A DNA stretch of 64,000 nucleotides from Oscillospiraceae bacterium (GTDB lineage: Bacteria; Bacillota; Clostridia; Oscillospirales; Oscillospiraceae). Below, piece by piece: positions 42,596 to 52,012 of the stretch. Both the position numbers and the translations under genes were made by a program. Numbering within the stretch: position 1 is the stretch's first letter; every line of letters starts with the position of its first letter. The DNA lies in the NCBI GenBank assembly GCA_022846075.1, contig AP025582.1, forward strand, positions 2,418,001 through 2,482,000, given 5' to 3'. The notes under the pieces are model-generated. The model saw nothing but the letters and a program-made list of their open reading frames with translations. It did not search any database and was not told the DNA's origin.

Positions 42596-44092
42596 GTGAG
42601 TTTCATTGACAGCATGATCGCGGCCGTGTCCCCAAAGAAAGCATACGAGCGGGAGGCGTGGCGCCAAGGGCTGGAGGCCATGCGCGGGTATGACGCGGCC
42701 GGGTTCGGCCGGATCAATTCCGGGTGGAGGGCACACAACGAGAGCGCGGAGATCACAGACCGATACAGCCGGGACGTGGTACGCGCCCGCGCCCGGGACC
42801 TGGAGCGGAACAGCGACATTCTCCAGGCCGTGGTCCTGGCCTACAAGCGCAACGTGGTGGGAAAGGGCTTTACCCTCCGGGCAAGGACCGGGGACGACGA
42901 CCTGAACCGCCAGATCGAAAAACTGTGGCGTCAATGGTGCAAGGCCAGAAACTGCGACGTGACCGGGGAGCAATCCTTTACCGAGATCCTACGCATGGCC
43001 GTGGAGCGCAAGAAGGTGGACGGCGGGATCCTGTTCCTGTTCCGCCACACCTCCGGCGGCGTGGTGCCGTTCAAGTTGCAGGCCATTGAGGTGGACGAAC
43101 TGGACGTGACACAGAGCGCCCCGCACCGGCAGGGAAACCGTGTCGTGGGCGGGATTGAATATAATTCCTGGCGCCGGCCGGTGGGCTACTGGATCCAGCA
43201 ATATGATCTGGAGGGGTGGCGCCTGCTGCAGCCGATCTACATTGACGCCAAGGACGCCTATTTCCTGAAATCGAAACGGCGGCCCAGCCAGATCCGGGAA
43301 ATGTCGGATATGTCCCACACGATCACCAGGATCCGGGACGTGAACGAGTTTATAAACGCGGTATCCGTCAAGGAGCGGATCGCGGCCTGCCTGGCGGTGC
43401 TGATCAAAAAGACCATTCCGACCGGGACAAGCCTGGGGCGGTCCGGGGTTCGCGGGCCGGACGGCCGCGTGGACTACGCCGGCAAGAAACTGGGGCCGGG
43501 CATGATCATGGAAATGGGCGCTGGCGACGAGGCCCAGGTGGTGGATCCCAAGGGAGCGGCCACCGACGCCACCGCGTTCCTGAAAGTTCAGCAGGGACTG
43601 ATCGGCGCGGGCCAGGGATTGAGTTATGAGGCGGTGTCCCGCGACATGAGCGGGTCCACCTACTCCTCCGCCCGGCAAAACGCCATCGAGGACGAGGACA
43701 CATACGCGGAGGACACGGAACTGCTGACGGAGTTCATGTCCGAGGTGTACGAGCAATTTATTATTTCGTGTTATCTCTCCGGGGTGATCACCTTCCCCGG
43801 GTTTTGGGATAAAAAGGCGGAGTATATGGCCCATGACTGGGTGAAATCCCCGAAAAAGTGGATTGACCCGGCCAAGGAAAGCACCGCCGACAAAACCGCC
43901 CTGCAGAGCGGGCAAAAGACCTACCAAGAGATCTGCGCCGAGCGGGGCAAGGACTGGCGCCAGGCCATCGACGAAACCGCCGAGGTCCTGGAGTATGGCC
44001 GAGAAAAAGGCATTGAGATGGGAGGTGTAATTTTTGGAAATGGAACGGCAGCAGCCCAGCAGAACGCCGGAGGGCAACCGCCCCAGGGATAA
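42596..44092 (+). CDS. Phage portal protein (lambda family)
   Basis: A 498-residue portal that forms the DNA gate of the head. The lambda-type blocks are RARDLERNSDILQAVVLAYKRNVVGKG, LWRQWCKARNCDV and SYEAVSRDMSGSTYSSARQNAIED. GTG 42596 has GGGGAGG upstream. Its end overlaps the protease gene by 59 nt. Confidence 0.92.
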   Translation: MSFIDSMIAAVSPKKAYEREAWRQGLEAMRGYDAAGFGRINSGWRAHNESAEITDRYSRDVVRARARDLERNSDILQAVVLAYKRNVVGKGFTLRARTGDDDLNRQIEKLWRQWCKARNCDVTGEQSFTEILRMAVERKKVDGGILFLFRHTSGGVVPFKLQAIEVDELDVTQSAPHRQGNRVVGGIEYNSWRRPVGYWIQQYDLEGWRLLQPIYIDAKDAYFLKSKRRPSQIREMSDMSHTITRIRDVNEFINAVSVKERIAACLAVLIKKTIPTGTSLGRSGVRGPDGRVDYAGKKLGPGMIMEMGAGDEAQVVDPKGAATDATAFLKVQQGLIGAGQGLSYEAVSRDMSGSTYSSARQNAIEDEDTYAEDTELLTEFMSEVYEQFIISCYLSGVITFPGFWDKKAEYMAHDWVKSPKKWIDPAKESTADKTALQSGQKTYQEICAERGKDWRQAIDETAEVLEYGREKGIEMGGVIFGNGTAAAQQNAGGQPPQG

Positions 44093-44669
44093 GGACCATG
44101 GCACCAGGAGCATGGGCCAGATCCTTTCCCGGGAGGACCAGCCCCAGGAGAGCAGACGCCGGACAATCAGTTTTTCCAGTGAGGAGCCATACCGGCGCTT
44201 TTTCGGCATGGAGATCCTGGACCACGGGGAGAACGCGGTGGACCTGTCCCGCCTGAACAGCGTGGGCGTTCTCCTGTTCAACCACAACACCGACAAGGTG
44301 GTGGGAAAGGTGATCCGGGCCTGGGTGGAGAACCACCGGGGCATGGCAGAAGTGGAGTTCGACACGGACGACGACGCCGAAAAGATCTTCGGGAAAGTGC
44401 GGTCCGGCACACTGAAAACCACGTCCGTGCGGTATAGCGTGGACGCCTGGGAGGAAGTGGTGGCCGGGAAACAATCTGCGGATGGGCGATTTACCGGCCC
44501 TTGCCAGATCGCCCGGAAGTGGACGCCGCTGGAGGTGTCCGTGGTGTCCGTGCCTGCGGATCCCACTGTGGGAGTGGGACGGGCCGACACGGGCCAGACG
44601 TGCGCCCCCCTCTCCGTGTATGAGCGACAGATCCAAGCAAACAAAAATCTGATTTTCAACAGGAGGTAA
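44034..44669 (+). CDS. Prohead protease (HK97 type)
   Basis: A 211-residue prohead maturation protease. The domain runs from FSSEEPYRRFFGMEIL with the putative catalytic His in LLFNHN and Ser in KTTSVRYSV; PLEVSVVSVPADP closes it. TTG 44034 is preferred because GGGAGGTG is 6-7 nt upstream; ATG 44040 is the alternative. Confidence 0.85.
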   Translation: MEMERQQPSRTPEGNRPRDKDHGTRSMGQILSREDQPQESRRRTISFSSEEPYRRFFGMEILDHGENAVDLSRLNSVGVLLFNHNTDKVVGKVIRAWVENHRGMAEVEFDTDDDAEKIFGKVRSGTLKTTSVRYSVDAWEEVVAGKQSADGRFTGPCQIARKWTPLEVSVVSVPADPTVGVGRADTGQTCAPLSVYERQIQANKNLIFNRR

Positions 44670-44677
44670 GAAAAACC

Positions 44678-46234
44678 ATGAATGAACTGCAGAAAGCCCT
44701 TGCCCGCCAGCAGGAACTTGTGACCCTGGCCCGCAACGAGGGCCGGGACCTGACCGCCGAGGAGCAGGCGGAGTTCGACCGCTGCCAGGCCGTGATCGAC
44801 GCCGGCAACGAGGGCGGAGAGGCCGGCGGCCAGCCCGCCGGCGGTGAGCGCGGCGCGGAGAACGGCGGCCAGGGCGCCCCGGCCGGCACCAACCAGCCCA
44901 GCGTGGCAGACACGCAGAGAGCGATCCAGGCGGAGCGCCAGCGCACCGCCGACATTATGGCCCTGTGCCGCCAGACCGGCATGGACGCGGAGGAGTATAT
45001 CCGCAGCGGCGCCACCATGGACACCGTGCGGGCGGCGGCCGTGGACTTCCTGATCCAGCACAACGGCCCCGTGGGCGCCAGAATGTCCGACAACAGCCGG
45101 GAGCAGGACAACTTCCGCCAGGCGGCCGTGGACGGCCTGCTTATGCGTAGCGGCATGGAGGTGGAGCGCCCCAGCGAGAACGCGGAGCAAATGCGCGGCC
45201 TGTCCCTGCGCGATCTGGCCATTGAGTGCATGGCCCGGGAGGGCCTGGGGACCACAGCCTCCCTTCTCCGTATGTCCAAGGACGACCTGTGGAACATGGC
45301 CTGCCGCCAGTTCTTCAACCCCACGGCGGCCTTCCCCGCGATCCTGGACAACACGATCCGCAAGGCCATTGTGCAGAGATACCAGGCCGTCCCCACCACC
45401 TTCCAGGTGTGGACCACCAAGGGCAGCGTGACCGACTTCAAGCCCACCAAGGATCACGAGTACCTGGCCGGCGGTGCCGGCGAGTTCCTGCGCGTGGGTG
45501 AGGGCGGCGAACTGAAACACGACACCCCGCAGACCGAACTTCTCCCCCAGCGCCAGGTGGCAACCTACGGCCGCCAGTTCTCCATGACCCGGGAGGCGTT
45601 TATCAACGACGACGTGGGCTTTATCACCCAGGTGCCCGGTATGTACGCGGCCTCCGCCAAGCGCACGATCAACAAGCAGGTGTATTCCATCCTGTTCAAC
45701 AACCCCACGATCTTCGACGGTGTGGCCCTGTTCCACGCCAACCACAACAACCTGATCACCACCGGCGCGGCCCCGTCCATCGAAACCCTGCAGGCCATTA
45801 TGATCAAACTGCTGAACCAGAAGGACCCCTTCGGGGACAGCATTATGGTGCAGCCCCGGTACATCATCGTGCCCGTGGGTTACGGGTTCCTTATGTCGCA
45901 GATCCTGGAAACCGCGCAGATCGACGTGGACGGGATCGGCAGCCACACCGCAAACGCCCTGTATCAGTACCGGAACCGCCTGCAGGTGATCGAGGAGGGC
46001 ACCCTGAACGCCCTGGCCGGTTCCAACGCGGTGCCCTGGTTCGTCGCGGGCGATCCCACCTATGCCCGTTCCATCCAGGTGGACTACCTGAACGGCCAGG
46101 AAACCCCGACCATTCGCCGCATGGAGGTGGCCGGCCAACTGGGCTATGTGTGGGACATTTGGCTGGACTGGGGTATCACCGCCGTGGACTTCCGTGGTAT
46201 TGCCAAGAACCCCGGAACCACCATCACGCTGTAA
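44678..46234 (+). CDS. Major capsid protein
   Basis: A 518-residue capsid protein. The N-terminal ~90 residues form a helical, Gly-rich scaffolding-like region (LARQQELVTLARNEGRDL...) probably removed by the protease. The HK97-fold body contains GSVTDFKPTKDHEYL, YGRQFSMTREAFINDD and the end domain VAGQLGYVWDIW. AGGAGGTAAG precedes the ATG. Confidence 0.88.
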   Translation: MNELQKALARQQELVTLARNEGRDLTAEEQAEFDRCQAVIDAGNEGGEAGGQPAGGERGAENGGQGAPAGTNQPSVADTQRAIQAERQRTADIMALCRQTGMDAEEYIRSGATMDTVRAAAVDFLIQHNGPVGARMSDNSREQDNFRQAAVDGLLMRSGMEVERPSENAEQMRGLSLRDLAIECMAREGLGTTASLLRMSKDDLWNMACRQFFNPTAAFPAILDNTIRKAIVQRYQAVPTTFQVWTTKGSVTDFKPTKDHEYLAGGAGEFLRVGEGGELKHDTPQTELLPQRQVATYGRQFSMTREAFINDDVGFITQVPGMYAASAKRTINKQVYSILFNNPTIFDGVALFHANHNNLITTGAAPSIETLQAIMIKLLNQKDPFGDSIMVQPRYIIVPVGYGFLMSQILETAQIDVDGIGSHTANALYQYRNRLQVIEEGTLNALAGSNAVPWFVAGDPTYARSIQVDYLNGQETPTIRRMEVAGQLGYVWDIWLDWGITAVDFRGIAKNPGTTITL

Positions 46235-46257
46235 GGCAGTAAGGAGGTAAAACAGAT

Positions 46258-46590
46258 ATGAGCGCGAAATACTGGCAGAGAGGCGAAACCATCGACTACA
46301 CCCCCACCGACGACCTGGCAAACGGTGACGTGGTGGACCTGGCCACCCGGATCGGCGTGGCTGGGAACGACATTCCGGCCGGCGAAACCGGCGCGGTCCA
46401 CGTCGTGGGCGTGTTCGAGATCCCCAAGGCCACCGGCGCCGTCACGGTGGGCCAGGCCCTTTACTGGGACAAGGCGGCGGAAAACATCACCACCGCAGCG
46501 GGCAGCAGCCCGGCGAACACCCCGGCAGGCTGGGCCGTGGCGGCGGCCGGGTCCAGTGACGCCACGGTGCTGGTGAAACTGCTGGGCTAA
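46258..46590 (+). CDS. Capsid decoration protein (DUF2190)
   Basis: A 110-residue DUF2190-type protein: QRGETIDYTPTDDLANGDVV, AVHVVGVFEIPK and VGQALYWDKAAENITT. Such proteins sit at capsid trimers and stabilise the head. It follows the capsid gene, as usual. Confidence 0.82.
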   Translation: MSAKYWQRGETIDYTPTDDLANGDVVDLATRIGVAGNDIPAGETGAVHVVGVFEIPKATGAVTVGQALYWDKAAENITTAAGSSPANTPAGWAVAAAGSSDATVLVKLLG

Positions 46591-46604
46591 AGGAGGGCCA
46601 GGCC

Positions 46605-47078
46605 ATGAAAGGATTGATTGCAAAGCGGCCGATCCTGTACCGGGGCCGTATGTATCGGGACGGGGAGAACCTGCCCGGCGACGACACCAGAATGGTGGCC
46701 GCGTGGCTGGAAAATGACAGCGCGGAACTGTGCGGAGCGGAACAGGACACCGCCATGGGAGGCCGGGAGGAGGCCCAGGAGCCGCCCAGGGGGCCGGAGA
46801 ACACCCCGGAGGTATCCGGGGATACCGAGGGCCAGGGAGCGGCAGACGGCGGCCAGGAGGCCCGGGAACAGGCCGGAGAGGGCGAAACCGGAGGCATGAT
46901 CGCCGGGCACCTGGATCCCAAAGACCTGGAGGGCCTGAAAAAGGCTGACCTGGAGCGCATGGCCAACGATATGGGCCTGGATATTTCCAAGGCCAAGATC
47001 AAGGCGGACCTGATCGCCGCGATCACGGCGGCGGAAGTCTACGCCCCCGCAGAGGATGAAAACGGGGGTGCCCTGTAA
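46605..47078 (+). CDS. Head protein with C-terminal HeH/SAP-like motif
   Basis: A 157-residue protein. An N-terminal part (KGLIAKRPILYRGRMYRDG) and acidic Gly/Glu-rich linker are followed by LEGLKKADLERMANDMGLDI...KIKADLIAAI, a helix-extended-helix (Rho-N/SAP-like) motif. Common next to capsid genes in Mu-like prophages. Function uncertain. Confidence 0.65.
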   Translation: MKGLIAKRPILYRGRMYRDGENLPGDDTRMVAAWLENDSAELCGAEQDTAMGGREEAQEPPRGPENTPEVSGDTEGQGAADGGQEAREQAGEGETGGMIAGHLDPKDLEGLKKADLERMANDMGLDISKAKIKADLIAAITAAEVYAPAEDENGGAL

Positions 47079-47413
47079 TGGGCGCCCCCTCCTTCAAGGA
47101 CTGCGTGGCGGCGGATATTCACGGAGTATTCCTGAATACCCAGGAATTTGCAGACACACATACCATCGACGGCCGGAAAATGGACGCGGTGGTGGACGAC
47201 GACGCCCTGCTGGAGCGGGACGCGGCCCGGGGAGGCGTCCACACGGATGGGACATACCGGACGCGGCGCCTGCTGTATGTGGATAAGACCGACTACGGTG
47301 GGCGGCCCATGTCGGGCAAGATCCTGAACCTGGACGGCCGGGAGTATCGCGTGGTACAGGCAGACGAGGCGGCCGGCGTCCTGACCATTGAAATCGAGGC
47401 GATCCGCACATGA
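47078..47413 (+). CDS. Head-tail connector-like protein
   Basis: A 111-residue, beta-rich protein between capsid and tail genes (DIHGVFLNTQEFADTHTIDG...). Position and length fit a head-closure/stopper protein (gpFII-like). It overlaps genes at both ends by 1-4 nt. Confidence 0.6.
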   Translation: MGAPSFKDCVAADIHGVFLNTQEFADTHTIDGRKMDAVVDDDALLERDAARGGVHTDGTYRTRRLLYVDKTDYGGRPMSGKILNLDGREYRVVQADEAAGVLTIEIEAIRT

Positions 47414-48057
47414 TCCATATCGAGGTTGACACCCAGGCCGAAATCGTGAGGATCGGCCAGCGACTGGAGCGCCTGGCGTTCCAGGCCCCGGACATTCTCC
47501 GCCTGTCCATCAATGCGGCGGCCCGCAAGGTCCGAAAGCAGATCACCAAGGACGCGGCCGAAACCTACACCATCGACGAAAGCATACTGAAAGACCGGAG
47601 CAAGGGCGCTCCAAAGGTACAGACGGCAAAGCCGGGAAATATTGAGGCCGTGATCCGGTCCAAAGGCCCGGTAAACGATCTGATCGACTTCCTTGTGAGG
47701 CCGGGGAGCGACGGCGCAAAGGCCAAGGTGCTGAAATCCGGCGGCATGAAACCGCTGGAACGCGGCGGCGCAAAAGCCTTTATCGGAAGGTTCCAGAGCG
47801 GCCATACCGCCGTTTTGCAACGGCAGATCCGGCAAACCTACACCGTGGGCGGCGCGGCGGACCGTATCAAAAAATACGGATACCCAAGCGGGGGCCAATG
47901 GCCGGACATGACCAGGATCAAGAAACTGCTGGGGCCGTCTGTACCAAGTATGCTGGGAAACGAGGAAATCCAAGAAAAAACCAGGACCATGCTTTACACG
48001 GTCCTGGACCAGGAGATCGAAAAACGGATCAATAAGGCGATCCGGCAAAGCGCCTGA
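47410..48057 (+). CDS. Minor tail protein Z-like (tail completion)
   Basis: A 215-residue protein of the phage minor tail Z/HK97 gp10-like type: INAAARKVRKQITKDAAETYTIDESILK, KSGGMKPLERGGAKAFIGRF and FVAR-like C-terminal helix MLGNEEIQEKTRTMLYTVLD. It ends one base from the stop of the convergent SWIM gene. Confidence 0.75.
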   Translation: MIHIEVDTQAEIVRIGQRLERLAFQAPDILRLSINAAARKVRKQITKDAAETYTIDESILKDRSKGAPKVQTAKPGNIEAVIRSKGPVNDLIDFLVRPGSDGAKAKVLKSGGMKPLERGGAKAFIGRFQSGHTAVLQRQIRQTYTVGGAADRIKKYGYPSGGQWPDMTRIKKLLGPSVPSMLGNEEIQEKTRTMLYTVLDQEIEKRINKAIRQSA

Positions 48058-49128
48058 TCACCCCGCATGAGAGCGGAGAAACGAGCGGGCGGCCCGATAC
48101 GCCGGGGACCCCTTAACCGGCTGGAGCAATTCGCGGGGCGACAGTTCGCTGGCCCATTCGGCGCCGGCGGAGGCGTCCGAAAAGGCGTAGCAAACCGCGT
48201 CCACCGGGTCCGTGGGTGCGTCCACCAATGAGGAACCGGCGTCAAAAAGCCGGACAGAGGCGGCGTACAAGGCCAGAACATCACGCGGGGAGAGTTTTTC
48301 AAACAAAAGGAAAGACAGATCCCAGGCGGAGGACAGGAGAGAAACCCGGAGGCGCTTTCCGGTAACGAACTGGAGCAGGCCCACCGGGATCCCCGTGGCG
48401 TCCTCCCTATCATAGCGGGAAAGCACAGCGCCGGCGTCCTTTTCGTCGAAATCCGGGGCAAATGTCACCTGATATTCAGCGGCAAAGGCTTTCTGCCTTT
48501 CACTGACGGGGTGCATATTTTGCGCCGCCATGTCGAGCGGGAGGACCTCCACCGGATCGGCCAGGCCAATTTCGCGGGCGGCGGCCACGGCGTCCTCCTC
48601 CCCGCAGGCGGAAACTGTACGCTTGTTTTTCCGGCCCGTTTCAGGGTTCACGCCGCGCACATCGTAGCGAAAAACCCCGTTTGAGTAACCGGAGGCGGGG
48701 CGGGGTATGACGCCATCGGCGCAGGCCACGTCCAGCCAGGAGGCCCAATAGTCCGCCGGAGTGTATCCGAGAAAAGCCGCCAAAGCGTATATGTGCTTGC
48801 ACGGCAGGCCGCGCTCCTGGAAATCCGGGCAGGTGCAGCGATCCAGCGAAACCGTATAAACGCGGTCCAGCCGGCCCTGAACCTTCACAGCCCCGGCCTT
48901 TGCGTCGCAATCCAAAACCTTTGTACGTTCTCCACCCTTTGAAAAAACGGAGAGCGGGCGGGCGGCGGCGCGTCCAAAGCGGGCGTATTGCCCCGGGGCG
49001 GCGTGTACTGACGGATCCCAGGGACCAAACAAGGGGCCGCCGGAATAGTTGAACCCACCACGGGCGCCGGCGGCGGAAGGAGCGGGCCTATCAGTTTTCG
49101 GAAGGAACTTCCGCAGAAAATCAAGCAT
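48058..49128 (-). CDS. SWIM zinc-finger protein (inverted cargo gene)
   Basis: The only gene found on the minus strand in the prophage, 356 residues. The SWIM motif is C98-x-C100 ... C110-x-H112 (RCTCPDFQERGLPCKHIY), expected to bind zinc and DNA or protein. The N-terminus is Gly/Pro-rich; the C-terminal half is helical and unrecognised. It has its own upstream region with AAGGGGTG before ATG 49128. Its orientation and place inside the tail operon suggest a moron expressed in the lysogen. Confidence 0.8.
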   Translation of the reverse strand: MLDFLRKFLPKTDRPAPSAAGARGGFNYSGGPLFGPWDPSVHAAPGQYARFGRAAARPLSVFSKGGERTKVLDCDAKAGAVKVQGRLDRVYTVSLDRCTCPDFQERGLPCKHIYALAAFLGYTPADYWASWLDVACADGVIPRPASGYSNGVFRYDVRGVNPETGRKNKRTVSACGEEDAVAAAREIGLADPVEVLPLDMAAQNMHPVSERQKAFAAEYQVTFAPDFDEKDAGAVLSRYDREDATGIPVGLLQFVTGKRLRVSLLSSAWDLSFLLFEKLSPRDVLALYAASVRLFDAGSSLVDAPTDPVDAVCYAFSDASAGAEWASELSPRELLQPVKGSPAYRAARSFLRSHAG

Positions 49129-49151
49129 TTTTTACACCCCTTTATGCCGTG

Positions 49152-49196
49152 TATTACCACGGTTTTCAGACTATTACCACAACATGAATTTACCAC
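49152..49196 (-). promoter_or_regulatory. Three GTGGTAA repeats upstream of the SWIM gene
   Basis: TTACCAC (GTGGTAA on the minus strand) occurs at 154-160, 174-180 and 190-196 of 49 kb. The first two copies extend to TATTACCAC and lie exactly 20 bp apart. Likely an operator or activator site for the SWIM gene. Confidence 0.6.
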
Positions 49197-49229
49197 AAAA
49201 AGCGCCGAAAAGTCAAGGAGGCGAACACC

Positions 49230-49742
49230 ACGACACCGGAATTTTTGCAGGACGCCATCGTGGCGGACCTGGCGGACCTGTTCGAGGGGCAGACCCTCCC
49301 CAGTTCTGCCGGGGACCGGCGGCCGATCCGGGTTTACTCCCAGGACCTCCCGATCATTGAGGGGCTGGACGAAACCGAGGACCGGACCGAGGAGATACCG
49401 GAACCGTATATCATCGTGCGGACCAATGAGGGAAACATTCCAGACGCCAACAGCGCCCAGGAGATCGACCTGATCCTGGTGGTATGCGCCTATGACCGGA
49501 ACCCGAACCGACAGGGATACAGGGACGTGCTGCACATCATCCAGGAGATCTACGGGAGGTACGCCAAAAATCCGCTGGTGCGGATCAAGGCGGACAGCGG
49601 CGGCGCGAGAGGCGGCCCGTGGTCCGTCAAGTACCCGATCAAGTGGGTTACACAGCAAGAGGACACCCACCCCTATTATTTCGGGGCCATGTCGCTGAAA
49701 TTTGAGGCGCCAGCGGTGCGCCAGGAGGTGCCATTCACATGA
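49230..49742 (+). CDS. Tail terminator-like protein (Mu gp37 type), apparent ACG start
   Basis: About 170 residues, with DAIVADLADLFEGQTLPSSAGDRRPIRVY and EIDLILVVCAYDRNPNRQGYRDVLHIIQEIYGRY, resembling the Mu Gp37 family; its position before sheath fits. No ATG/GTG/TTG lies at the expected distance from AAGGAGG (49215-49221). ACG at 49230 does, giving (M)TPEFLQDAIV. TTG 49245 is the nearest standard start but is 23 nt from that site. Confidence 0.7.
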   Translation, partial: TTPEFLQDAIVADLADLFEGQTLPSSAGDRRPIRVYSQDLPIIEGLDETEDRTEEIPEPYIIVRTNEGNIPDANSAQEIDLILVVCAYDRNPNRQGYRDVLHIIQEIYGRYAKNPLVRIKADSGGARGGPWSVKYPIKWVTQQEDTHPYYFGAMSLKFEAPAVRQEVPFT

Positions 49743-49999
49743 CCAAGAGAACAACCAGAAAGGCGGCGGAGGCCGCCGGCACGGTGGTGTACTGCGGCCC
49801 GTCCATCAAGGGCGTGGCCAAACAGTTCACCGCCTACAACAACGGGATCCCGGAGGGGCTGAAAGCGGCGACCGAGAAAAACAAGGTCCTGGCCGCCCTG
49901 ATCGTCCCCCTGGAGGACCTGCCGGAGGCCATGCGCCAGTTGCGCCAGAAATCCGGCCGTATCCACACCCTGTATAAAGCCGTACAGGGCAGAACCTAA
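49739..49999 (+). CDS. Small protein upstream of tail sheath
   Basis: An 86-residue protein (MTKRTTRKAAEAAGTVVYCGPSIKG...). Small genes of this size commonly lie just before the sheath in Mu/P2-like phages (Mu gp38 position). It overlaps the previous gene by ATGA. Function unknown. Confidence 0.6.
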   Translation: MTKRTTRKAAEAAGTVVYCGPSIKGVAKQFTAYNNGIPEGLKAATEKNKVLAALIVPLEDLPEAMRQLRQKSGRIHTLYKAVQGRT

Positions 50000-50014
50000 A
50001 GGGAGGGATCAACT

Positions 50015-51487
50015 ATGCCTTATAATCACGGCGTTTACAACCAGGAGCAGGAAACCAGCCTGACCACACCGATCCAGGGGACGGCGGGCCTGCAGGTCAT
50101 CTTCGGAACCGCTCCGATCCACCTGGCGGCGGATCCGGCGGCGGCCGTCAACAAGCCCGTGGTGTGCTATTCCTTCGCGGAGTGCCAGCAGGCCATGGGC
50201 TATTCGGACGACTTCGAGAACTTCACGATTTGCCAGAGCATGGACGCCTGTTTCCGCGTGTTCAACGTGGCGCCCATTATCCTGGTGAATGTGCTGGACC
50301 CCAGCAAGAGCAGCCATACCACGCAGAACGCGGAGGAGGAGTGCGCCGTGGCGGACGGTGCCGTGGCCTACGCAAAGCAGTTTGTCCTCCTGGACACCAT
50401 CGTGGTCAAGAACGCGGACGCCACCCTGGTGGCCGGCAGCGACTACGTGGCCACCCACGCGGAGGACGGTACGGTGACGATCACCATCCTGTCCGAGGCC
50501 GCCAAGGAGGCGGAAACCCTGAAAGTGGCCAGCACCAGCCTGAAACCGGACGGCGTGACGGCGGCGGACATTGTGGGCGGCGTGGACGCCCTGACCGGGA
50601 AGGAAACCGGCCTGGAACTGGTGCGCCAGATCTATCCCCGTTTCGGCATGACGCCCGGGATCCTGCTGGCCCCCGGATGGAGCCACAACCCCACCGTGGC
50701 GGCGGCCCTCCAGGCCAAGACCGAGGGGATCAACGGGAACTTCGACTGCGTGACCTACCTGGACATTTCCACGGACCCGGAGGAGGACGGTGCAGAGGTT
50801 TACACCGACGTGAAAACCGCCAAGGAGGCCCTGGGCGCCACCTCTCCCCACGCGGCGGCCCTGTGGCCCATGGGCGCGGTGGGCGACAAGGTTTATTACC
50901 TGTCCGCCATGTTTGCCGCCCTGACGGCCTACACGGACGCCGGCAACAGCGACGTGCCCTATGAAAGCCCGTCCAACAAGGATTTGAAGATCACCAAAAC
51001 CGTGCTGAAAGACGGAACGGAGGTCCTGCTGGACCAGCAGCAGGCCAACGACCTGCTGAACGCCAACGGCGTGATCACCGCCATCAACGCAAACGGGTAC
51101 AAAGCCTGGGGCAACAACACGGCGGCCTATCCCTCCACCACTGACCCCAAGGATCGGTGGCTGGCGGTGCGGCGGTTCTTCGACTGGGACGGCAACAACT
51201 TTATTTTGACCTACTTCCAGAAGGTGGACAAGCCGGGCAACACCAGACTGATCCAATCCATCGTGGACAGCCAGAACATCATCGGCAACGGGTACGTGGC
51301 CCGGGACTACTGCGCCGGATACCGGACCGAGTTCAAGAGCGACGAAAACCCGATCACCAACCTGCTGGACGGCCACCTGACTGTCCACACCTACCTGGCG
51401 CCCTATATCCCGGCGGAGTACATCGAGAATATCAGAGAATACGACACGGAGGCCCTGGAGGCCGCCCTGACTGGTGGAGGTGAATAA
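50015..51487 (+). CDS. Tail sheath protein
   Basis: A 490-residue contractile sheath subunit. Blocks include the N-terminal GTAGLQVIFGTAPIHLA, YPRFGMTPGILLAPGWSHN, the central SNKDLKITKTVL and KDRWLAVRRFFDWDGNNFILTYFQKVDKP with VDSQNI near the C-terminus, typical of P2 FI-like sheaths. It proves a myovirus-type tail. Confidence 0.92.
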   Translation: MPYNHGVYNQEQETSLTTPIQGTAGLQVIFGTAPIHLAADPAAAVNKPVVCYSFAECQQAMGYSDDFENFTICQSMDACFRVFNVAPIILVNVLDPSKSSHTTQNAEEECAVADGAVAYAKQFVLLDTIVVKNADATLVAGSDYVATHAEDGTVTITILSEAAKEAETLKVASTSLKPDGVTAADIVGGVDALTGKETGLELVRQIYPRFGMTPGILLAPGWSHNPTVAAALQAKTEGINGNFDCVTYLDISTDPEEDGAEVYTDVKTAKEALGATSPHAAALWPMGAVGDKVYYLSAMFAALTAYTDAGNSDVPYESPSNKDLKITKTVLKDGTEVLLDQQQANDLLNANGVITAINANGYKAWGNNTAAYPSTTDPKDRWLAVRRFFDWDGNNFILTYFQKVDKPGNTRLIQSIVDSQNIIGNGYVARDYCAGYRTEFKSDENPITNLLDGHLTVHTYLAPYIPAEYIENIREYDTEALEAALTGGGE

Positions 51488-51490
51488 ACC

Positions 51491-52012
51491 ATGAGCGTTC
51501 CCAATATTCCCAGCAAAATCAATAGTTACAACGTCTACAACGACGCGGAGCGCCTGATCGGCGTGGGCGATGAAGTCACCCTGCCGGACTTCGAGGCCAT
51601 GGCGGAAACCATTTCCGGCGCCGGGATCCTGGGCGAACTGGACGACCCCACCGTGGGCCATTTCTCCAACATGGAAATGGAGATCCCCTTCCGCGTCCTG
51701 GACCGCGAGGCCACCGATATGCTGGACATGACCAAGGCGGTGCGACTGACCCTCCGGGCGGCCCAGCAGGCGCTGACCGTGGAGGGTGACACGGAATTTC
51801 GGTCCATGCGCGTGGTGGTGCGCGGCAAAAGCGCCACCCTGGCCATGGGTAGCGTACAGAACGCCAACCCCATGGAAAGCAGCGTGACCCTGAATGTGTC
51901 CTATATCCTGATCGAGGTAGACGGCACCACCCTGGTAGAACTGGACAAGATCAACCCGACCTTCAAGGTGAACGGCGTTGACCTGCTGCAGAAAGTGAGG
52001 GAAATGACCTAA
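51491..52012 (+). CDS. Major tail tube protein
   Basis: A 173-residue P2 FII-like tube protein: NIPSKINSYNVYNDAERLIGVGDEV, LDDPTVGHFSNMEMEIPFRVL and a final VDLLQKVREMT. Directly follows the sheath, as in P2 and Mu. Its TAA overlaps the next ATG (TAATG). Confidence 0.9.
   Translation: MSVPNIPSKINSYNVYNDAERLIGVGDEVTLPDFEAMAETISGAGILGELDDPTVGHFSNMEMEIPFRVLDREATDMLDMTKAVRLTLRAAQQALTVEGDTEFRSMRVVVRGKSATLAMGSVQNANPMESSVTLNVSYILIEVDGTTLVELDKINPTFKVNGVDLLQKVREMT

Noticed and set aside
44845-45150. Alternative-frame open frames inside the capsid gene as extra genes
   Set aside because: No ribosome sites or motifs; the capsid reading frame is clear throughout.
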